From Strongylocentrotus droebachiensis (Eukaryota > Echinodermata > Echinoidea > Camarodonta > Strongylocentrotidae), in the NCBI GenBank assembly GCA_035222895.1, contig JAVYIG010001040.1, forward strand, positions 333,328-397,327: DNA of 64,000 bases, written 5' to 3'. The translations under genes and the position numbers were made by a program. The notes beneath the pieces were generated by a model. The model was not told where the DNA came from. It did not search any database and was given only the letters and a program-made list of their open reading frames with translations. Every line of letters starts with the position of its first letter. The stretch's first letter is position 1. Positions 25,071 to 38,112 of the stretch are shown here, one piece after another.

Positions 25071-25271
25071 ATAACATAAAAAATCACTACATATCAGTAA
25101 TATCAGTAACTGAAAGAAAGTTTTTACGGGCAATCTTGACAACATCGGATTACAAAAATAATAATAGTTATGTATCGCTAAAGCGTAAAATCAATAAATC
25201 AGCATATTTTGTAAAGTCATTAACATCAGAAATTGTGAACTACTAGACGCAAACCAGTTGGTAGGAGTGAT

Positions 25272-25353
25272 TCATAGTGGTCTTGTGGTTAAGACTGATC
25301 GCTTCACAATGCAAATAAACTCGCAAAAACTTGGTTCGAGTCCCAGCTATGCC
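25272..25353 (+). ncRNA. tRNA-like module 1 (pseudo-tRNA)
   Basis: GTCTTGTGGTTAAGAC forms a perfect D arm, CTTGG-TTCGAGT-CCCAG a near-complete T arm, and CATAG/CTATG five acceptor pairs. A run of T (25354-25363) follows as a possible RNA polymerase III stop. The anticodon arm (around TTCACAA) does not pair well and the variable region is too long, so I do not call a functional tRNA. Confidence 0.55.
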
Positions 25354-25410
25354 TTTTTTTTTTACCCATGATATTTCTATCATTTTTTTTCTTCATCACC
25401 CCATGATATG

Positions 25411-25507
25411 AGGGACTTTTAGATTCTCACGAAGACAATACGCCTATGCTACGATCGACGTCCTCTTAATGCACTGCATTGAATGGACGTCAAATCTAAA
25501 AGTCCCT
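25411..25507. mobile_element. Small TIR element AGGGACTTTTAGATT inside array unit 1
   Basis: AGGGACTTTTAGATT and its perfect inverse AATCTAAAAGTCCCT bound 97 bp. The related larger element is at 46377-46902. Confidence 0.85.
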
Positions 25508-25654
25508 ATTGACTTCCTCCCTCGTCCTCAACAAAGGAGAACATAATAGATACTCTTTCTTTAACAAGCGGCTCTCTGAATTAGCAAGTCTTTTGCTACA
25601 TTTACAAATATAAGTATCAATATGGAAAAAAAATACATAGATATTAGCAGTGTG

Positions 25655-25740
25655 ACACATTGGTCTTGGGAATAGGCGATTGTCTGGTTATTGGAAGGTA
25701 ACGGGTTCGATCCCCGTGTTATTTGTATCTTTTTTTTTCT
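25655..25740 (+). ncRNA. tRNA-like module 2
   Basis: ACGGG-TTCGATC-CCCGT is a perfect T arm and the upstream TTGGTCTTGGGAATAGGCG resembles box A; a T-run follows. The acceptor stem is not complementary. Confidence 0.5.
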
Positions 25741-25936
25741 TCACCCTACGATATTGACCTGTCAAACTCTTTTTATTTTAAAGGATATACACCCCCCCCC
25801 CACCTCCTCAACAAAGGAGAACATAAGATATGATGCTCTTTCTTTAACAAGCGGCTCTCTGATTTAGTAAGTCTATTGCTATACATCTACAACAATAAGC
25901 ATCTATATGTTTAAAACAATACATAGATATTAGCAG

Positions 25937-26030
25937 TGTGACACATTAGTTTTGTGGATAGGCGATTGCCTGGTAATTGGAAGGTATATCGGGTTCTATC
26001 CCTATGTTATTTTTATCTTCTTTTTTTTCC
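25937..26030 (+). ncRNA. tRNA-like module 3
   Basis: TTAGTTTTGTGGATAGGCGA (box A region) and GGGTTCTATCCC (box B, mutated), then a T-run at about 26020. Same layout as modules 2 and 4. Confidence 0.45.
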
Positions 26031-26229
26031 ACCCTTCGATATTGACCTGTCGAACTCTTTTTTTTAAGGGGATACCCCCCCCCCCCCTGGCCCCTCCACC
26101 TCCTCAACAAAGGAGAACATAAGATATGATGCTCTTTCTTTAACAAGCGACTCTCTGAATTAGTAAGTCTTTTGCTACATCTACAACAATAAGTATCAAT
26201 ATGAAAAAATACATGGAGATTAGCAGTAT

Positions 26230-26312
26230 GAGACATTGGTCTTGTGGATAGGCGATTGCCTGGTAGTTGGAAGGTATCGGGTTCAATCCCCATGTTATTT
26301 GTATCTTATATT
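26230..26312 (+). ncRNA. tRNA-like module 4
   Basis: TGGTCTTGTGGATAGGCG and GGGTTCAATCCC match boxes A and B. No long T-run follows. Confidence 0.5.
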
Positions 26313-26519
26313 TCTTCACCCCATGATATTGACCTGTCCATCTTTTTTTATTAAGGGGATATCCCCGCCCCCACCCCCCCCCCCCCCACCTCCTCAACAA
26401 AAGAGAAATAACATATGATACTCTTTCTTGGACAAACGACTCTCAGAATTAGTTCGGAATACGTCTTTTGCTACTATATTAAGTATCAATATGAAAAAAT
26501 ACATGTAAATTAGCAGTGT

Positions 26520-26600
26520 GAGACATTGGTCTTGTGGATAGGTGATCGCCTGGTAATTAGAAGGTATCGGGTTCGGTACCCAGCTAGTGCATTTTTTTTA
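26520..26600 (+). ncRNA. tRNA-like module 5
   Basis: TGGTCTTGTGGATAGGTG and GGGTTCGGTACCC, followed by eight T at about 26592. This is the last unit before the receptor promoter region. Confidence 0.45.
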
Positions 26601-26620
26601 AATCTTTGAAAAAAAGACTG

Positions 26621-27067
26621 ATGTTAAAACCATTTTTTTTTCTCATTAAAAGTACATATTTATTTACCCCCCTCCGCCTCCCCTTTCCCCTCGTTCTTCC
26701 CCTCCCTCTCACACTCCCCACCTAACTGAATCGTCGTTTTTTCATAGGATATAATCTAATTTACAAACGAACACGAATTTAAACGGAGATGTATAGGAAT
26801 ATAACTGAACGAAAGTGGCGTCGCAATTAGTACGCCTATATACACACAATGATACACTGCATGTACACCACTGCACCACGGCTCCACCACTACTACCAAT
26901 ACCAAAAGCTTTGCGAAAATAATCTGTACGCCATGGCGCCGCTGTTCGTACATACAGTACATGCACGCGCGGTATACACGATCTTATACAAAATCCTTGT
27001 TTACCCTGTTCCTCTGCATGACTCTATCCGTGATTTCGTTTGACTTTAGACCATTACAGTCTTCAGG
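26621..27067 (+). other. 5' flank of the receptor gene
   Basis: Presumed promoter and 5' untranslated region. No TATA box or other core element is convincing. An in-frame TAG at 27047-27049 shows that the ATG at 27068 is the first possible start in its frame. ATTACAG just upstream (27053-27059) could alternatively be a splice acceptor of a non-coding first exon. Confidence 0.5.
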
Positions 27068-27682
27068 ATGGATACCAAGCTGTTCCTGGTCATTTCTATT
27101 ACATTCTGTATCACTTTCAAGGACTGTCATGCTATAAAATTGGGATCGTTTTCAGCCGAAATCCTCTCGGCTCTCAGAGGGGATGAGGGGTCATTTCCGC
27201 AACCATACTTCCCCGTGTCCGGAGCGGGAGCGAACGGCCAACCCGCGGCTACGCATGGCTCAAGCTACAACGGCGCCGCACTGGAAGAATATCAATCTCT
27301 ATTTCAAACATCGCCCTTCATCCCTCATTTTGCCGGGACAGAACCTCTTTTTCGTTTCTCTTCTCAAAATGGCCGTTCTGTGCCTCGCAGCCGACGCACA
27401 GCTGGTGCTGGCAATGAAGAGGACACGTCGACTAGCTCTCTCCCAGAATCTGCCAAGGTTTTTGCCCAACAAGATGGGGATTTTGTTGTGGGTGGGACTT
27501 TTGCTGTGAACCTCCCAGACGGAGATATTCTTTGTGGCAGGCTTTTGGAGCCAGCAGGATTGTGGGTGGAATCAATGATTTACGCGGTGGATGTGATTAA
27601 TAACAGAACTGATATTCTACCCAACCATAAACTCGGTTTTGATATCAGGAATGATTGCTCTAATCAAAATAGAGCTTTGACG
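27068..27682 (+). CDS. Receptor exon 1: signal peptide, extension, start of ligand domain
   Basis: MDTKLFLVISITFCITF is a signal peptide (cleavage near HA/IKLG). Residues 24-135 are a Ser/Pro/Gly-rich extension with RSRR at 107-110. The ligand domain opens GDFVVGGTFAVNLPDGDILC and ends NQNRALT before donor GTAAAT. 615 nt, phase 0. Confidence 0.92.
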
Positions 27683-30600
27683 GTAAATATTATTAAAGGA
27701 AACCGAACCCCAAGTAATAACTCTACTTATTCTGAGAGATTTATTATATTATTGCCCATAAATCTACAAGATTCCCCACCAAAGTGTATGATAGAGGTAT
27801 AAAGCAAAAATAAAGTACAGTTTCTCAGCACGACATGGGCATCGCCATTTTCTTGATAATGTGACGTACTATGCGAAGTCTTTTATCAAGTAAATGTATT
27901 CAAATTTATGGATGCTTCTTTCCAAGAAGTGTGCAGTGATGAGGCATTTCATTCACCTGCTATTATCCTTTGTACTACAATTGCCAGAACGCAAATTGCA
28001 TAAATAATTTAGTGCTCTTCCGGGGTGAAGATTTCTCATAAATGAAATGGATTTGTCAACTGCTATAGTGTAGTATTTATAAATTAATTTGGTTACAATT
28101 GTGCCCCTGTTATTTATTTTTCACCTAATATAATTTCTATCATCTCAGTTATTATTTTTGTTCATCAAAAAGTAAAGGCTTCGTTATTGAAATAAAAATT
28201 CTTTCCAACTAAAGCTTGGTGCATGATACATGTACAACTTCAACAGATACGTCACATTTTCAAAAAAGTGGCTGCGCCCATGTTATGCTGAAAGGCATCA
28301 CATCATGCGAAGAATATCTTCATTTATATATATATCTTGAACATTTTCGTAAGGAATATTGTACATCAAAGATCAGGAATACATCTCATTTTTCAGAATA
28401 CCTACACTTATTCTTTGGGTTTAGGTTTCCTTTATAACAACAGTATATACAACAATAATAGGTAAAATAGTGTCAAAGTGGGAGAATTAGCTGCTTGAGA
28501 AGATCTATAGACTGTTTTGAACAAACTGTTAAGAAATAGGGTTTAGAATTGGAAGAGTATTAAAAGGGAAAAATGGCCTTTCATACATGTATTTGAGTGT
28601 CATTCATGTACATTACATACATGTATAAAAAACTCTGGAGAAAAATGCCCAAATTATGCAATTTATAAAATGCCCTTATGTATGCATAGTTGAACTTTAA
28701 TTGATGTATGTTTGATATGGTCCTTCTTGTTAATTGCATCATTTCTGTTTTCTTAGTAACATAAGATTAAACAAGTACAGAATGAAGATATTATTTTGAG
28801 TTTGTTCTTAAATCTTAATTAGCTGGAGCCTCTGATTTGTCTGTACAGGCCTAGAAGAAAAATGTCTTTCAATATATATTTGAAAGTTTTAATGCTAATT
28901 TCAGATGACAATTGATGTTTTCAGTGCACCAGTAATGTGGAATCGTTCTTACTTTTACTTTTTTTTTCAGGAAGCCTTAAACTTTGTGGAGAACTCCCAG
29001 CCAAGCAACCAATGTCCTTTATCAGAGAGTCAAACCATTGGGGTGGTAGGGACTGGATCAAGTTCTACATCTATTGCTTTAGCCACACTCTTAGGTAGGT
29101 CATGACTTGGTTGTTATGTTTCATATGTTACTCAAAAGGTATATCATACCTGCCAACCCTTACAAATAATCCGGAATATTAAGTTTTTCTGGATTTCTAG
29201 GACTCAAAAATCTGAAATATATATATATTCTTTGTTGTTTTTGTGCTAAAGCCCCCAAAAGCTTGTTTTATCATGTGCCACGATTTGACAGTTCACGTAT
29301 TGTGTGCATTGAATGGCTGCATGATCGAGCAGCCAATATGTATTCGCTTTTGGGTACAGATTTGCTGTGTATTGCCAGTTACACAGCCGTTGCAAGTGCG
29401 ATTTCTCATTTTCGAAGACATACCGTGCTAAAAATTCCTAATTCTTATTTTCAAATGTTGGGAGGTATGGTATATGCCTGTATTTTTGGGACTCAAAAGC
29501 ATGGGTCAGCGTGGGGAATTTGACACTTTTCAGCTATTCATCTGATAACCTACAAATGTAGTGTAATCTTCACTTTTACAACCGACAGACCCAACGCATG
29601 CATGTCAACCAACTTAATAAGAACCACCCAGTAAGGAAAAGTAATCCTCATATTAAAACGCTGCATCTTCAGCCTCGGTCACAGATGCCATTACGAACTG
29701 CTACGAACGCCGTACAAACGATTTTCAGACAATGGAAAAACAGGGAGATTTGTACAATGTACGAAAGCATAGTTCGTACGAACCTTTGTGACCGTAGCTT
29801 AAATGACTGGCATGTTTTTAATCTCTCAAAGCAAGTTCCAGGTGGGACATGAGCTTTGGTGCATGCAACAATTTTTCACATATTACTGTACCCCCGGTAA
29901 TTATTGGTAATTCCACAAAGTACACTATGTATGTGAACTATGACATGATGTACATATGAAAACTGCCAAGAGTATGTCTTTGAAAGAGTACTTCATTAAG
30001 TCTGAAAAAGTGAGGCTATACAGTGTACGTAGGGCCATGCATAATGACTTTCATGTATCTTATTTTTGAAGGTCTGTTCAGTATCCCTCAAGTGAGTTAC
30101 TCCGCTACCAGTCAACTCCTGAGCGACAAGCAGCTCTACCCGTACTTCCTACGTACCGTACCCTCGGACGAGAACCAAGCCCGTGTCATGGCTGACCTGG
30201 CGGACATCATGCACTGGAACTACGTGGCTATCCTCTTCTCAGCCAACAGCTACGGTGGGCCAGGACGGAAGGCACTCTATGATAACCTGAAGGCTAAGAA
30301 CGCTTGTATTGCACAGGAATACTCCCTTGGTAGTGAAAGTGCTGCCGCGGTTCCTGTTAAGGATATAGTAGCAAATCTGAAAGCAGATCCTAAAATACAG
30401 GTAAACATTGCTTTAAGCCTCTTAATTCCTAACATTATACAATGTACTGTACCTAACCTCACCCCTTAACCTAAACCCATCATAAAACTGAATTGCAGCA
30501 TTCTCCATAGTTCTATATCATTCAGGCCTGATAATTACCCAATTTCAATCGGTTTGTCCAATTTTTAAAAAAATCTTCTTCCCGATTTTACCCCTATTTT

Positions 30601-33600
30601 TCTGATTTTCCCCAATTTTCTTACTCATAAGAGGGGGAATGTCTTTTTTCGGTGCTCACTATCACCCCTGATCTTTAATGAAGTAAAGCTTGGAACAATT
30701 GTATTATATGTGGACCATCTGTCAAAGCTCCCCTGGTATTAAAGCAAGATAGGAAAATACCGTCACCAATATTTAAATGATCTGAAATTAACCTTCTTTT
30801 TAATATGCAGGTGATCTTCACATTTGCTGGAAAGACGCACATCACTTCCGTCTTACAGGAAGCCAAAGAACAAGGTCTCACAGGACGGACATGGATCGCC
30901 AGTGACTCCTGGGGAGACTCTTTGACTGTGGTCAATGACTATTTGGACATCGTCTCAGGAATGGTCGGGATCGTACCGAAGGCAAGGATCGATCCTGGTC
31001 TCAAAAGGTAGGTTTTCACTCAGTACCTCAGGCCTGATAATTACCAGACTCAAATTGGTTTCCCAATTTCTTTTTTTTCCCCAGATTTTTTCCAGATTTA
31101 AAAAATAAAAAAATAAAAGATTTCCCTGATTTTATCTTTAAAAAAAAAATCCTGATTTTTTCTTCCCGATTTTGACCTTTTTTTCCCGATTGATTAAAAT
31201 GTACATTTCATAACTTTGTAGATTTTACACTGTATGTTCTTCATGTATGTGAGAATCAAAGTCCTACAGTAGGCCTACATACAGGAAGGCTCACTGCAGA
31301 TTGTTGTCTATGACTATGCAGACATTGTTCCAGGATGGTCTGGATCGTGAACAAGGCAATTATCAGGCCTGGTGCCAAAGCACTATTTGGTAAACCTGTC
31401 AGTGCAGAAAAGGGTCATTTTGTAATCTTTAAGATTACATGTACATTTATGTTCTGTGTGAGGATCAAATCCCAAGGGTGATCCTTCTATTGTTGTTAAT
31501 TTTTGGATTTATGGTGTCTCAGGGATAGGTAGTTAGCATTGTTTCCAAAGGAACCAAAGACAAGGATCAATCCTTGTCTCAAAATATAGGATTGATAATG
31601 CTTCAGTATTTTCAATCCAGAAATATAAATTTCTGGATATTTGTAGATTAATTATCTCATTTGATGATCAAGTGTGATAGACAAGTCCATGTACAGTACA
31701 TGTATTTGACGCCCAAGGGTCGCAAATCGTGTAAGTTTGTGACAGAGTACAACGTTTAGTCAAAGTAAATATTTTTGTATTGCCATCCTTTTTTTAATGC
31801 TTTCCTTAAGACTTAATTTTTTTAAATAAATTTATTGCAATTGTAGAAAAAAACTGCAGCATATTGTTGATCTAGAGTCTTATTTGTCAGAGTGATATAT
31901 ACTGCCTTACTTTGAGTTCTAATCTACAGTAATCTTTTGATGAATGCATTTGGTGTGTGTACATGAACAGTCCATCAGTTTTGTAGACGTTTTTATCAGT
32001 ATGCTCAGAGATAATGTCCTCCACGACCCACATGTACATGTATGTTCAACTGATTATCATCATAAGCTGAGTGAATGTACTTGAATGTAGTGAAATTCTG
32101 GCAAAATACATCAATAGTCAATACCGGTATCTATTTATTCAAATTAAGAATTTGGTATTATTTGGTGCTCCTGTTTAAAGGTCAAAATTGTCCAGTCTTA
32201 AATGTTATTGTTCGCCTTGCCCCTACCCGATCTACGACACATGCTCTGGTGACAGTTGCTCCACGATCAGTTTCTGTAACTAAACAAAGCCTTAATTGCA
32301 TTGCTGGAGCTACAACTAAACATAACTTATGCAGTCAGTTATCTACAGTGAAAGATATACACAGTGGCTCAGGGCGAAATACCCCCCAAATGCCCAAAAG
32401 AGCCCCCGAAATTCAGAAAAGAGCCCTGTAAATTTGCATAGAGTTCAATGCTAAACAAATTTCAGAATGTTATTTTCATGCAGGCAAGCTTGAAAAGTAG
32501 CCCCCGAAAAAGATTTTTTTTTTCCCCCTGGTAATCTACAACCCAGTGATATATACCCCAGGGCTTTTATTACAGCTACAGTACATGTACATGAATTTTT
32601 ATAAGCTAAACCAGGGGTTAACTGGCTCTGATCCTCAGAGCCACCATGTATTTTTGAACACCCCCCCCTCACCTCTCTGACTATGATACAATATTGCCCT
32701 TTCTCTCTTTTTTAAATATAAATCTCATCTTATCTTTCCTACAGAGTTGTATACTGGTATTGACAATTTGTTTTGTTTTTGTTAGATGCACTTTCAAAAT
32801 GTTTGTACAATTTCTTACATGTTTGTTCCACTAACTCCTGAATGAATTATTCATTTGACAATTGTTGAATGAACAAGAGAATCTGTCTTCATGCACATCA
32901 CTATGGAATTAGGATGGAATGAGGAAAATTAAAACTAATGGGAAGAGCAAGGTCCATTGTCCCCAGCATGTGCAGGATTTGGACTGTGTAAAGAAACAAA
33001 TTGGATTAGCAATGCAGCGTGCTATTCGATTAGAGAGCATTTAGGCTTTAATAAGGAAGTGCATAATGTACATTGCAGTGTACTGTACATGTACCTGTAC
33101 CTTTAGAGTGAATAACACTAAATATCATGAGAGGAATAGGGCTTTTTATTTTTTATTTAGTATCTTTCTTTAATTCCAATGATGAATTAAATTAATTGCC
33201 TGTAAATGATATGAAAATGTACGTGTAGTGTACAGTGATGATTTAATTATTTTTTATTTCACTCAGCTGCAATTGCTGAATTCTGGTCTTCAATCTTATG
33301 TCTGCCACAGTGGATGAAACTCCAGATTTACCTTAAAAAGCAGATAATAAATACATGTAATAGTGGGTTCTTGTATTGCGCTCAGATGTACATGTACATG
33401 TATAGTACTTCACCTTGCTGTACCATGCATGATGTGTTTATAGACTGTAAATGTAATCTTAAATCTACATGTACAGTACTTGTAAAAGCAATATGACATG
33501 ATGAATTACACATTATTTTATGTACACTGTACATACACCCTGTGACACTACATGTGACATGTGTACAAAAACATCATAAATGTACATGCATTACATGTGT

Positions 33601-33953
33601 ATACATAAGCAACAGATAGTATACAGGTGTGTATACATATGGGCTTTGCAGACTTTAAATATGCTTTAATATAAAACAATCAATGAAAGATCTATTTTAT
33701 GTTGCTGGAAATGACAGTTTTGATACTGAACATTCAAAATGTCCCCAATTATTACCAATTAAATATATACAATTTATGTATCTGCTGTTATTGAAACTGA
33801 TTGATAGGGTGTGTAAATTTGTTTGGTTTGAGCCACCAGACATTAAGATGAAATGGGTTCATATCCCACTGCTGCCACCGATCTAAGGGAAGCAGAACTT
33901 ACCCACACAAGGGATGTAACATTAATCAGACCGGGCCATCTTTCTATGAATAC

Positions 33954-33999
<46 letters not shown>

Positions 34000-36900
34000 T
34001 AATAACAAATACTGATAAAGCGTACTAATCCAATAACTTACTCAAGGTGCTATACAAAACAAAATGCACAAATCTCTCTCCAGAATTTAAACAACTTAAT
34101 ATCATTAGTAACTCTGATTAAATAAAACCGTTTTAACATGTTTCTGAAAGGTTTCTAGGCATTGAATGTTTCGAATGGCACTAAGCAGCTTGTTCCAGAG
34201 GACTGGTGCAACACTGTAGGTAAAGGTAGCATGACAAATATGAACAGTACTAGTGAAACAAGGAGTGTACAGTAAACATTAATGTAAATGTACAGATATA
34301 CAGTATGGACTTCATGTGCATTAACCTGTATTCCCTTTTATTACAATATCCTACAGGTACATAGCATCTCTGGACCCCTACACAAATAGCCGCAACCCAT
34401 GGTACCAACTCACCCTTGGATCACGTTTCGGTTGTACCTTTGATGTCCCAAAGGATGACACACAGGATGACACAAAGGATGACACACCCTTTTGCCATGG
34501 CAACGAGACCTTTGCATCGATGCTGGATTCTCGTGGTGAAGGGGGCTGGACCTCGTTCATCATTGATGCGGTCCATTCTCTAGCCTTTAGCTTGCATGAT
34601 ATGCTATATGAGTGCAAAGGTAAATGTTCTCTACATTTTCCTTATCTATTCTAATACCAAAAGAAAAACATATCCTCTATTGAAAGCCAAAAAGGTCAGT
34701 TAACTCTCTGTCATGATACACCAATCAATGCATGACTTACTACATCCTGGCTCTGAGGCGAGGAAATCTTTCATGAAATGGATTAATACTGCACACCTGT
34801 CTATTGTGAACATTTTTTATTTTTAGATCAGGGGATTTTAATCACTTTTACTTTACATTTGTAAGTCTAACTTGAAATCTTAATGATTTCCTTAATCCTT
34901 ATTCTGCCACTATGAAAGCAAATGCTTAAATCCTAGAGAAGGGTGATTCTTTGAAATGTGTTCTGCACAACATTTATACTTTACCCATTTATTTCATCAA
35001 AAAATGAAAAATCGCCCAATCCAACCATTCCCTAATGGGTAGGGATACAAGAAAAAATCATAAGTCAGTGATCATACACAAATGTTATCATATTTGAGTT
35101 CGGAAGATGAACAAAAGGGGTATGTAATATGTGTCTCATTGCATAGAGATGCACAGAAGAGAGTTTTACTTAAAACATTCAAAGAGTTGCATTGTGAATT
35201 TTTGTGATAGTATCTTGATCATTATCCTTAGAATATCGCCATCCAGGATAACTGTAATGTAGACAATTACTCCCAGAGTGATATTATCACCCAGGCAACC
35301 ACGTACATGTGTCAAGCATAAATCTACCACCTGTAAACGGTAATAACTCCCTAGTATACTTTGTAACAAATTCTGCACAATGATGGACAATGACTCCCTG
35401 TAGGAAGATTTTAAGTAGAATTATTTCTCTCTGGGTCATTACTACCTACATGTAAGATACCATACAAACTTAGGATTGTATTCATTTTCTATATGAATAT
35501 TAAGTAAAACCGTTCCTGAGTATAGGGGGTAATTGCTACCTAGGATTCTGGACAAGTTTCTGTTCAAGTTTTGGCTAAATATATTGGGTCTTTTTCATGG
35601 GATAATATACAAAAATATGATCATATGTATTTACATATTTTAAAGCTACTGCTGTATATACAGATGCATTTGTTATGACAATCCTTGCCAAAATGGCAAA
35701 TTATTGCAGTAAAAAAAAAGGAAGAAAGAAAAATGCAGCTTCATTAAACTTTCCACTGCACATTTGGGGAAGGTAAATGTATCTGAAGTTTCTTGTATGC
35801 AATGGATGCCATATGTTTTTATATATTTTGCCCTACTTTCTATAGGATCATCATGCCCTGGTGCTAATTCCAGCGTACTGAACACGGAAGACTACTTTCA
35901 ATACGTCAAGAACGTTACCTTCCCTGGTCTTACAAACCCAACATTCAGGTTTGATGAGAATGGGGATCCACTGGCCCAGTATTACGTCAATAACCTTCAG
36001 GTAAAAAGAAGTTTAGCCATCCTAGGACAAGACAACAATAGTTCATGATATTTAAATGATAAGCTAGATTTAAATCATTAACTGGTCATTTAACCAGTAT
36101 CAGGACCTTGCCAATTTATATCATTTATATTAAGAAATGTATCCTAAAGATCCAGAACTACGTTTTCAAACACATGTCATGTGACATTGGTTAATTTGTC
36201 CTTTTGTATTCAGGGTCAGTTAATTAGATGAAGTGAATCTCATGATTTATTGTAACAGTCTGAAGCATGTTTATGTATGGTGTCTTCAAAGAGACTACCT
36301 ACATTGGACTTACACACCATTATAGGATTGATGATGGACTTTTGAATTTTAAAGGTCATCTATTCAAGTTTTCATTGTTTTTGTATTGTATACTTATGAA
36401 AAGAATATACAGGACTTATCTTATCCATGAAAATAAACATTTCCTGTGTGCTTAGGTATCAAAAATGAGATTTTCTTGAAAAAAAATGCCAAGGCTTTCG
36501 GAACTAATTCTGTAATGCAACTGTGTTTCCAATATGCCAGGAATCTGATGGGGAATATGACTTCATCGAAGTCGGGAGCTGGGACCCTCTGCAGAAGTTC
36601 ATGTGGAGTGATGACATTGTCTGGTCAAGCGAGGGCGTCAGTCCCGTTTCTCGTTGCTCAGCAGACTGTCCCTCGGGGTCTTATATTGTCAGGGAGTCCA
36701 TCAACTGCTGTTGGGATTGTGTCAGATGTGAAGGTAAATTGAAGTCCCATTTGTTTGTTTCTGTGTCTGTCAGTTTGATATTGTATTATTAGTTGATGAA
36801 ACTGTATAGTTAAGAGGATTGAGAGGGTTGAATGGCACTTTTTCTACTAGTAATTTGATGTGGTTACTTAATTTGGGCTATTAAAATCTTTTTCTTCCCT

Positions 36901-37473
36901 TCAAATCTCTATTTTGCTGTGGTACTTTTTATTTGTTGTGCCTCTTAATAATCAATTTTATTAGAAGTAGTATAGGCAGTAGCATGAGTAGTAGCAGTAG
37001 CAGCAGTCATCGATGTCATATTCTTCTGATGTACATGTTTGCCCGCAATTTCTATGATAGGTCACTGCATATATGAGAATAATATGATTTACATGTATCT
37101 TCCTCTTCAGCGGGCAGCATTAGCACTGCAGTTAACTCTGAATCCTGTCGTCGCTGCGCTGACGGAGAACGCACGGACGCCGACCAGACATCGTGCATCG
37201 TGAAACCCATACAGTACCTACAATGGACCGATCCATTCAGTATTGCCATAAGCATCTGTGCCGTACTGGGCTTTGTAGCCGTGGTCGTCTGCTTTGGTAC
37301 GTACGTCCGGTATCGCCACACGCCTACCATCAAGGCTACCAGTACGGAGCTGAGTTACATTCTGCTGACGGCGATCACGACCACTCTCGTCTGTATCTTC
37401 CTCTACCTGTCAAAGCCAACCGATCTCATGTGCAACCTACAGGTATTGCATTGGTTTCCATCTTTCTCCCTTG

Positions 37474-37505
<32 letters not shown>

Positions 37506-38074
37506 CTATCACACACTCCCTATCTCCCTAGCTATCTGTCCAACCCTCCAAGCTTACAGATCTTATGTTTAAATTGGGACCAGGCACTACAAACTCCCAC
37601 CCCAAAAAAACTTACATTGTATGAATTCCGGATAAAGCTCAGTAAAGGTGTGTTTGGTCAGCATGGTTATATTTTAGTTTTAGCATTTCTTCAAAGACTT
37701 CCGGTATATGTTGTTTTGTTTTCTTCTTCAAAATTTGAAAGCACCAAACACTTTACAAGTGGCATTTTTGCCAGTGTCTTGTAGACCTTTGTTTGTCTGA
37801 TCTAGAATTTGTTGTTTTGGTGCTTATGACACTGGCTAATTGCTACATTTTACTTAGAGTAAAGTGTTGCATGGATGAAATAGATGCTTAAAATTTTAGT
37901 TTGTCAATAAAGTATTGTAAGAATAAACATTCATAACAATTTGAATACTGTAATGTAATGAATCTATTATATTGTTATGATCTCCACAGAGATGCCAACC
38001 CTCCCGATTTTATCGGGAGGCTCCCGATAATTCACTCCAACTCCCGACCTTACGATCACCATCCTTATCCTCCC

Positions 38075-38112
<38 letters not shown>

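Larger units (their letters stand above)
25265..26620 (+). repeat. Tandem array of five about 285-bp units, each with a tRNA-like module
   Basis: The shared word ACAAAGGAGAACAT recurs at about 25531, 25811, 26107 and (diverged) 26396, giving 280-295 bp spacing. Each unit has this word, CTCTTTCTTTAACAAGCG, a tRNA-like module, TTCTTCACCC..GATATTGACCTGTC and a C-run. The first unit is split by a small TIR element (25411-25507), shown by comparing its GATAT/ATTGAC junction with the intact units. Confidence 0.88.

Noticed and set aside
24230-25079. Long Lys/Glu-rich and Phe/Pro-rich frames upstream of LRCH
   Set aside because: They follow from purine blocks and C-runs of the tandem array; frames exist on both strands and have no gene structure.
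25272-26600. Functional tRNA genes
   Set aside because: Anticodon arms do not pair, most acceptor stems are lost, and the T arm is the only consistently good element. Called tRNA-like instead.
27183-27509. 108-codon frame in receptor exon 1
   Set aside because: Shadow in another frame; the 27068 frame has the signal peptide and continues in homology.
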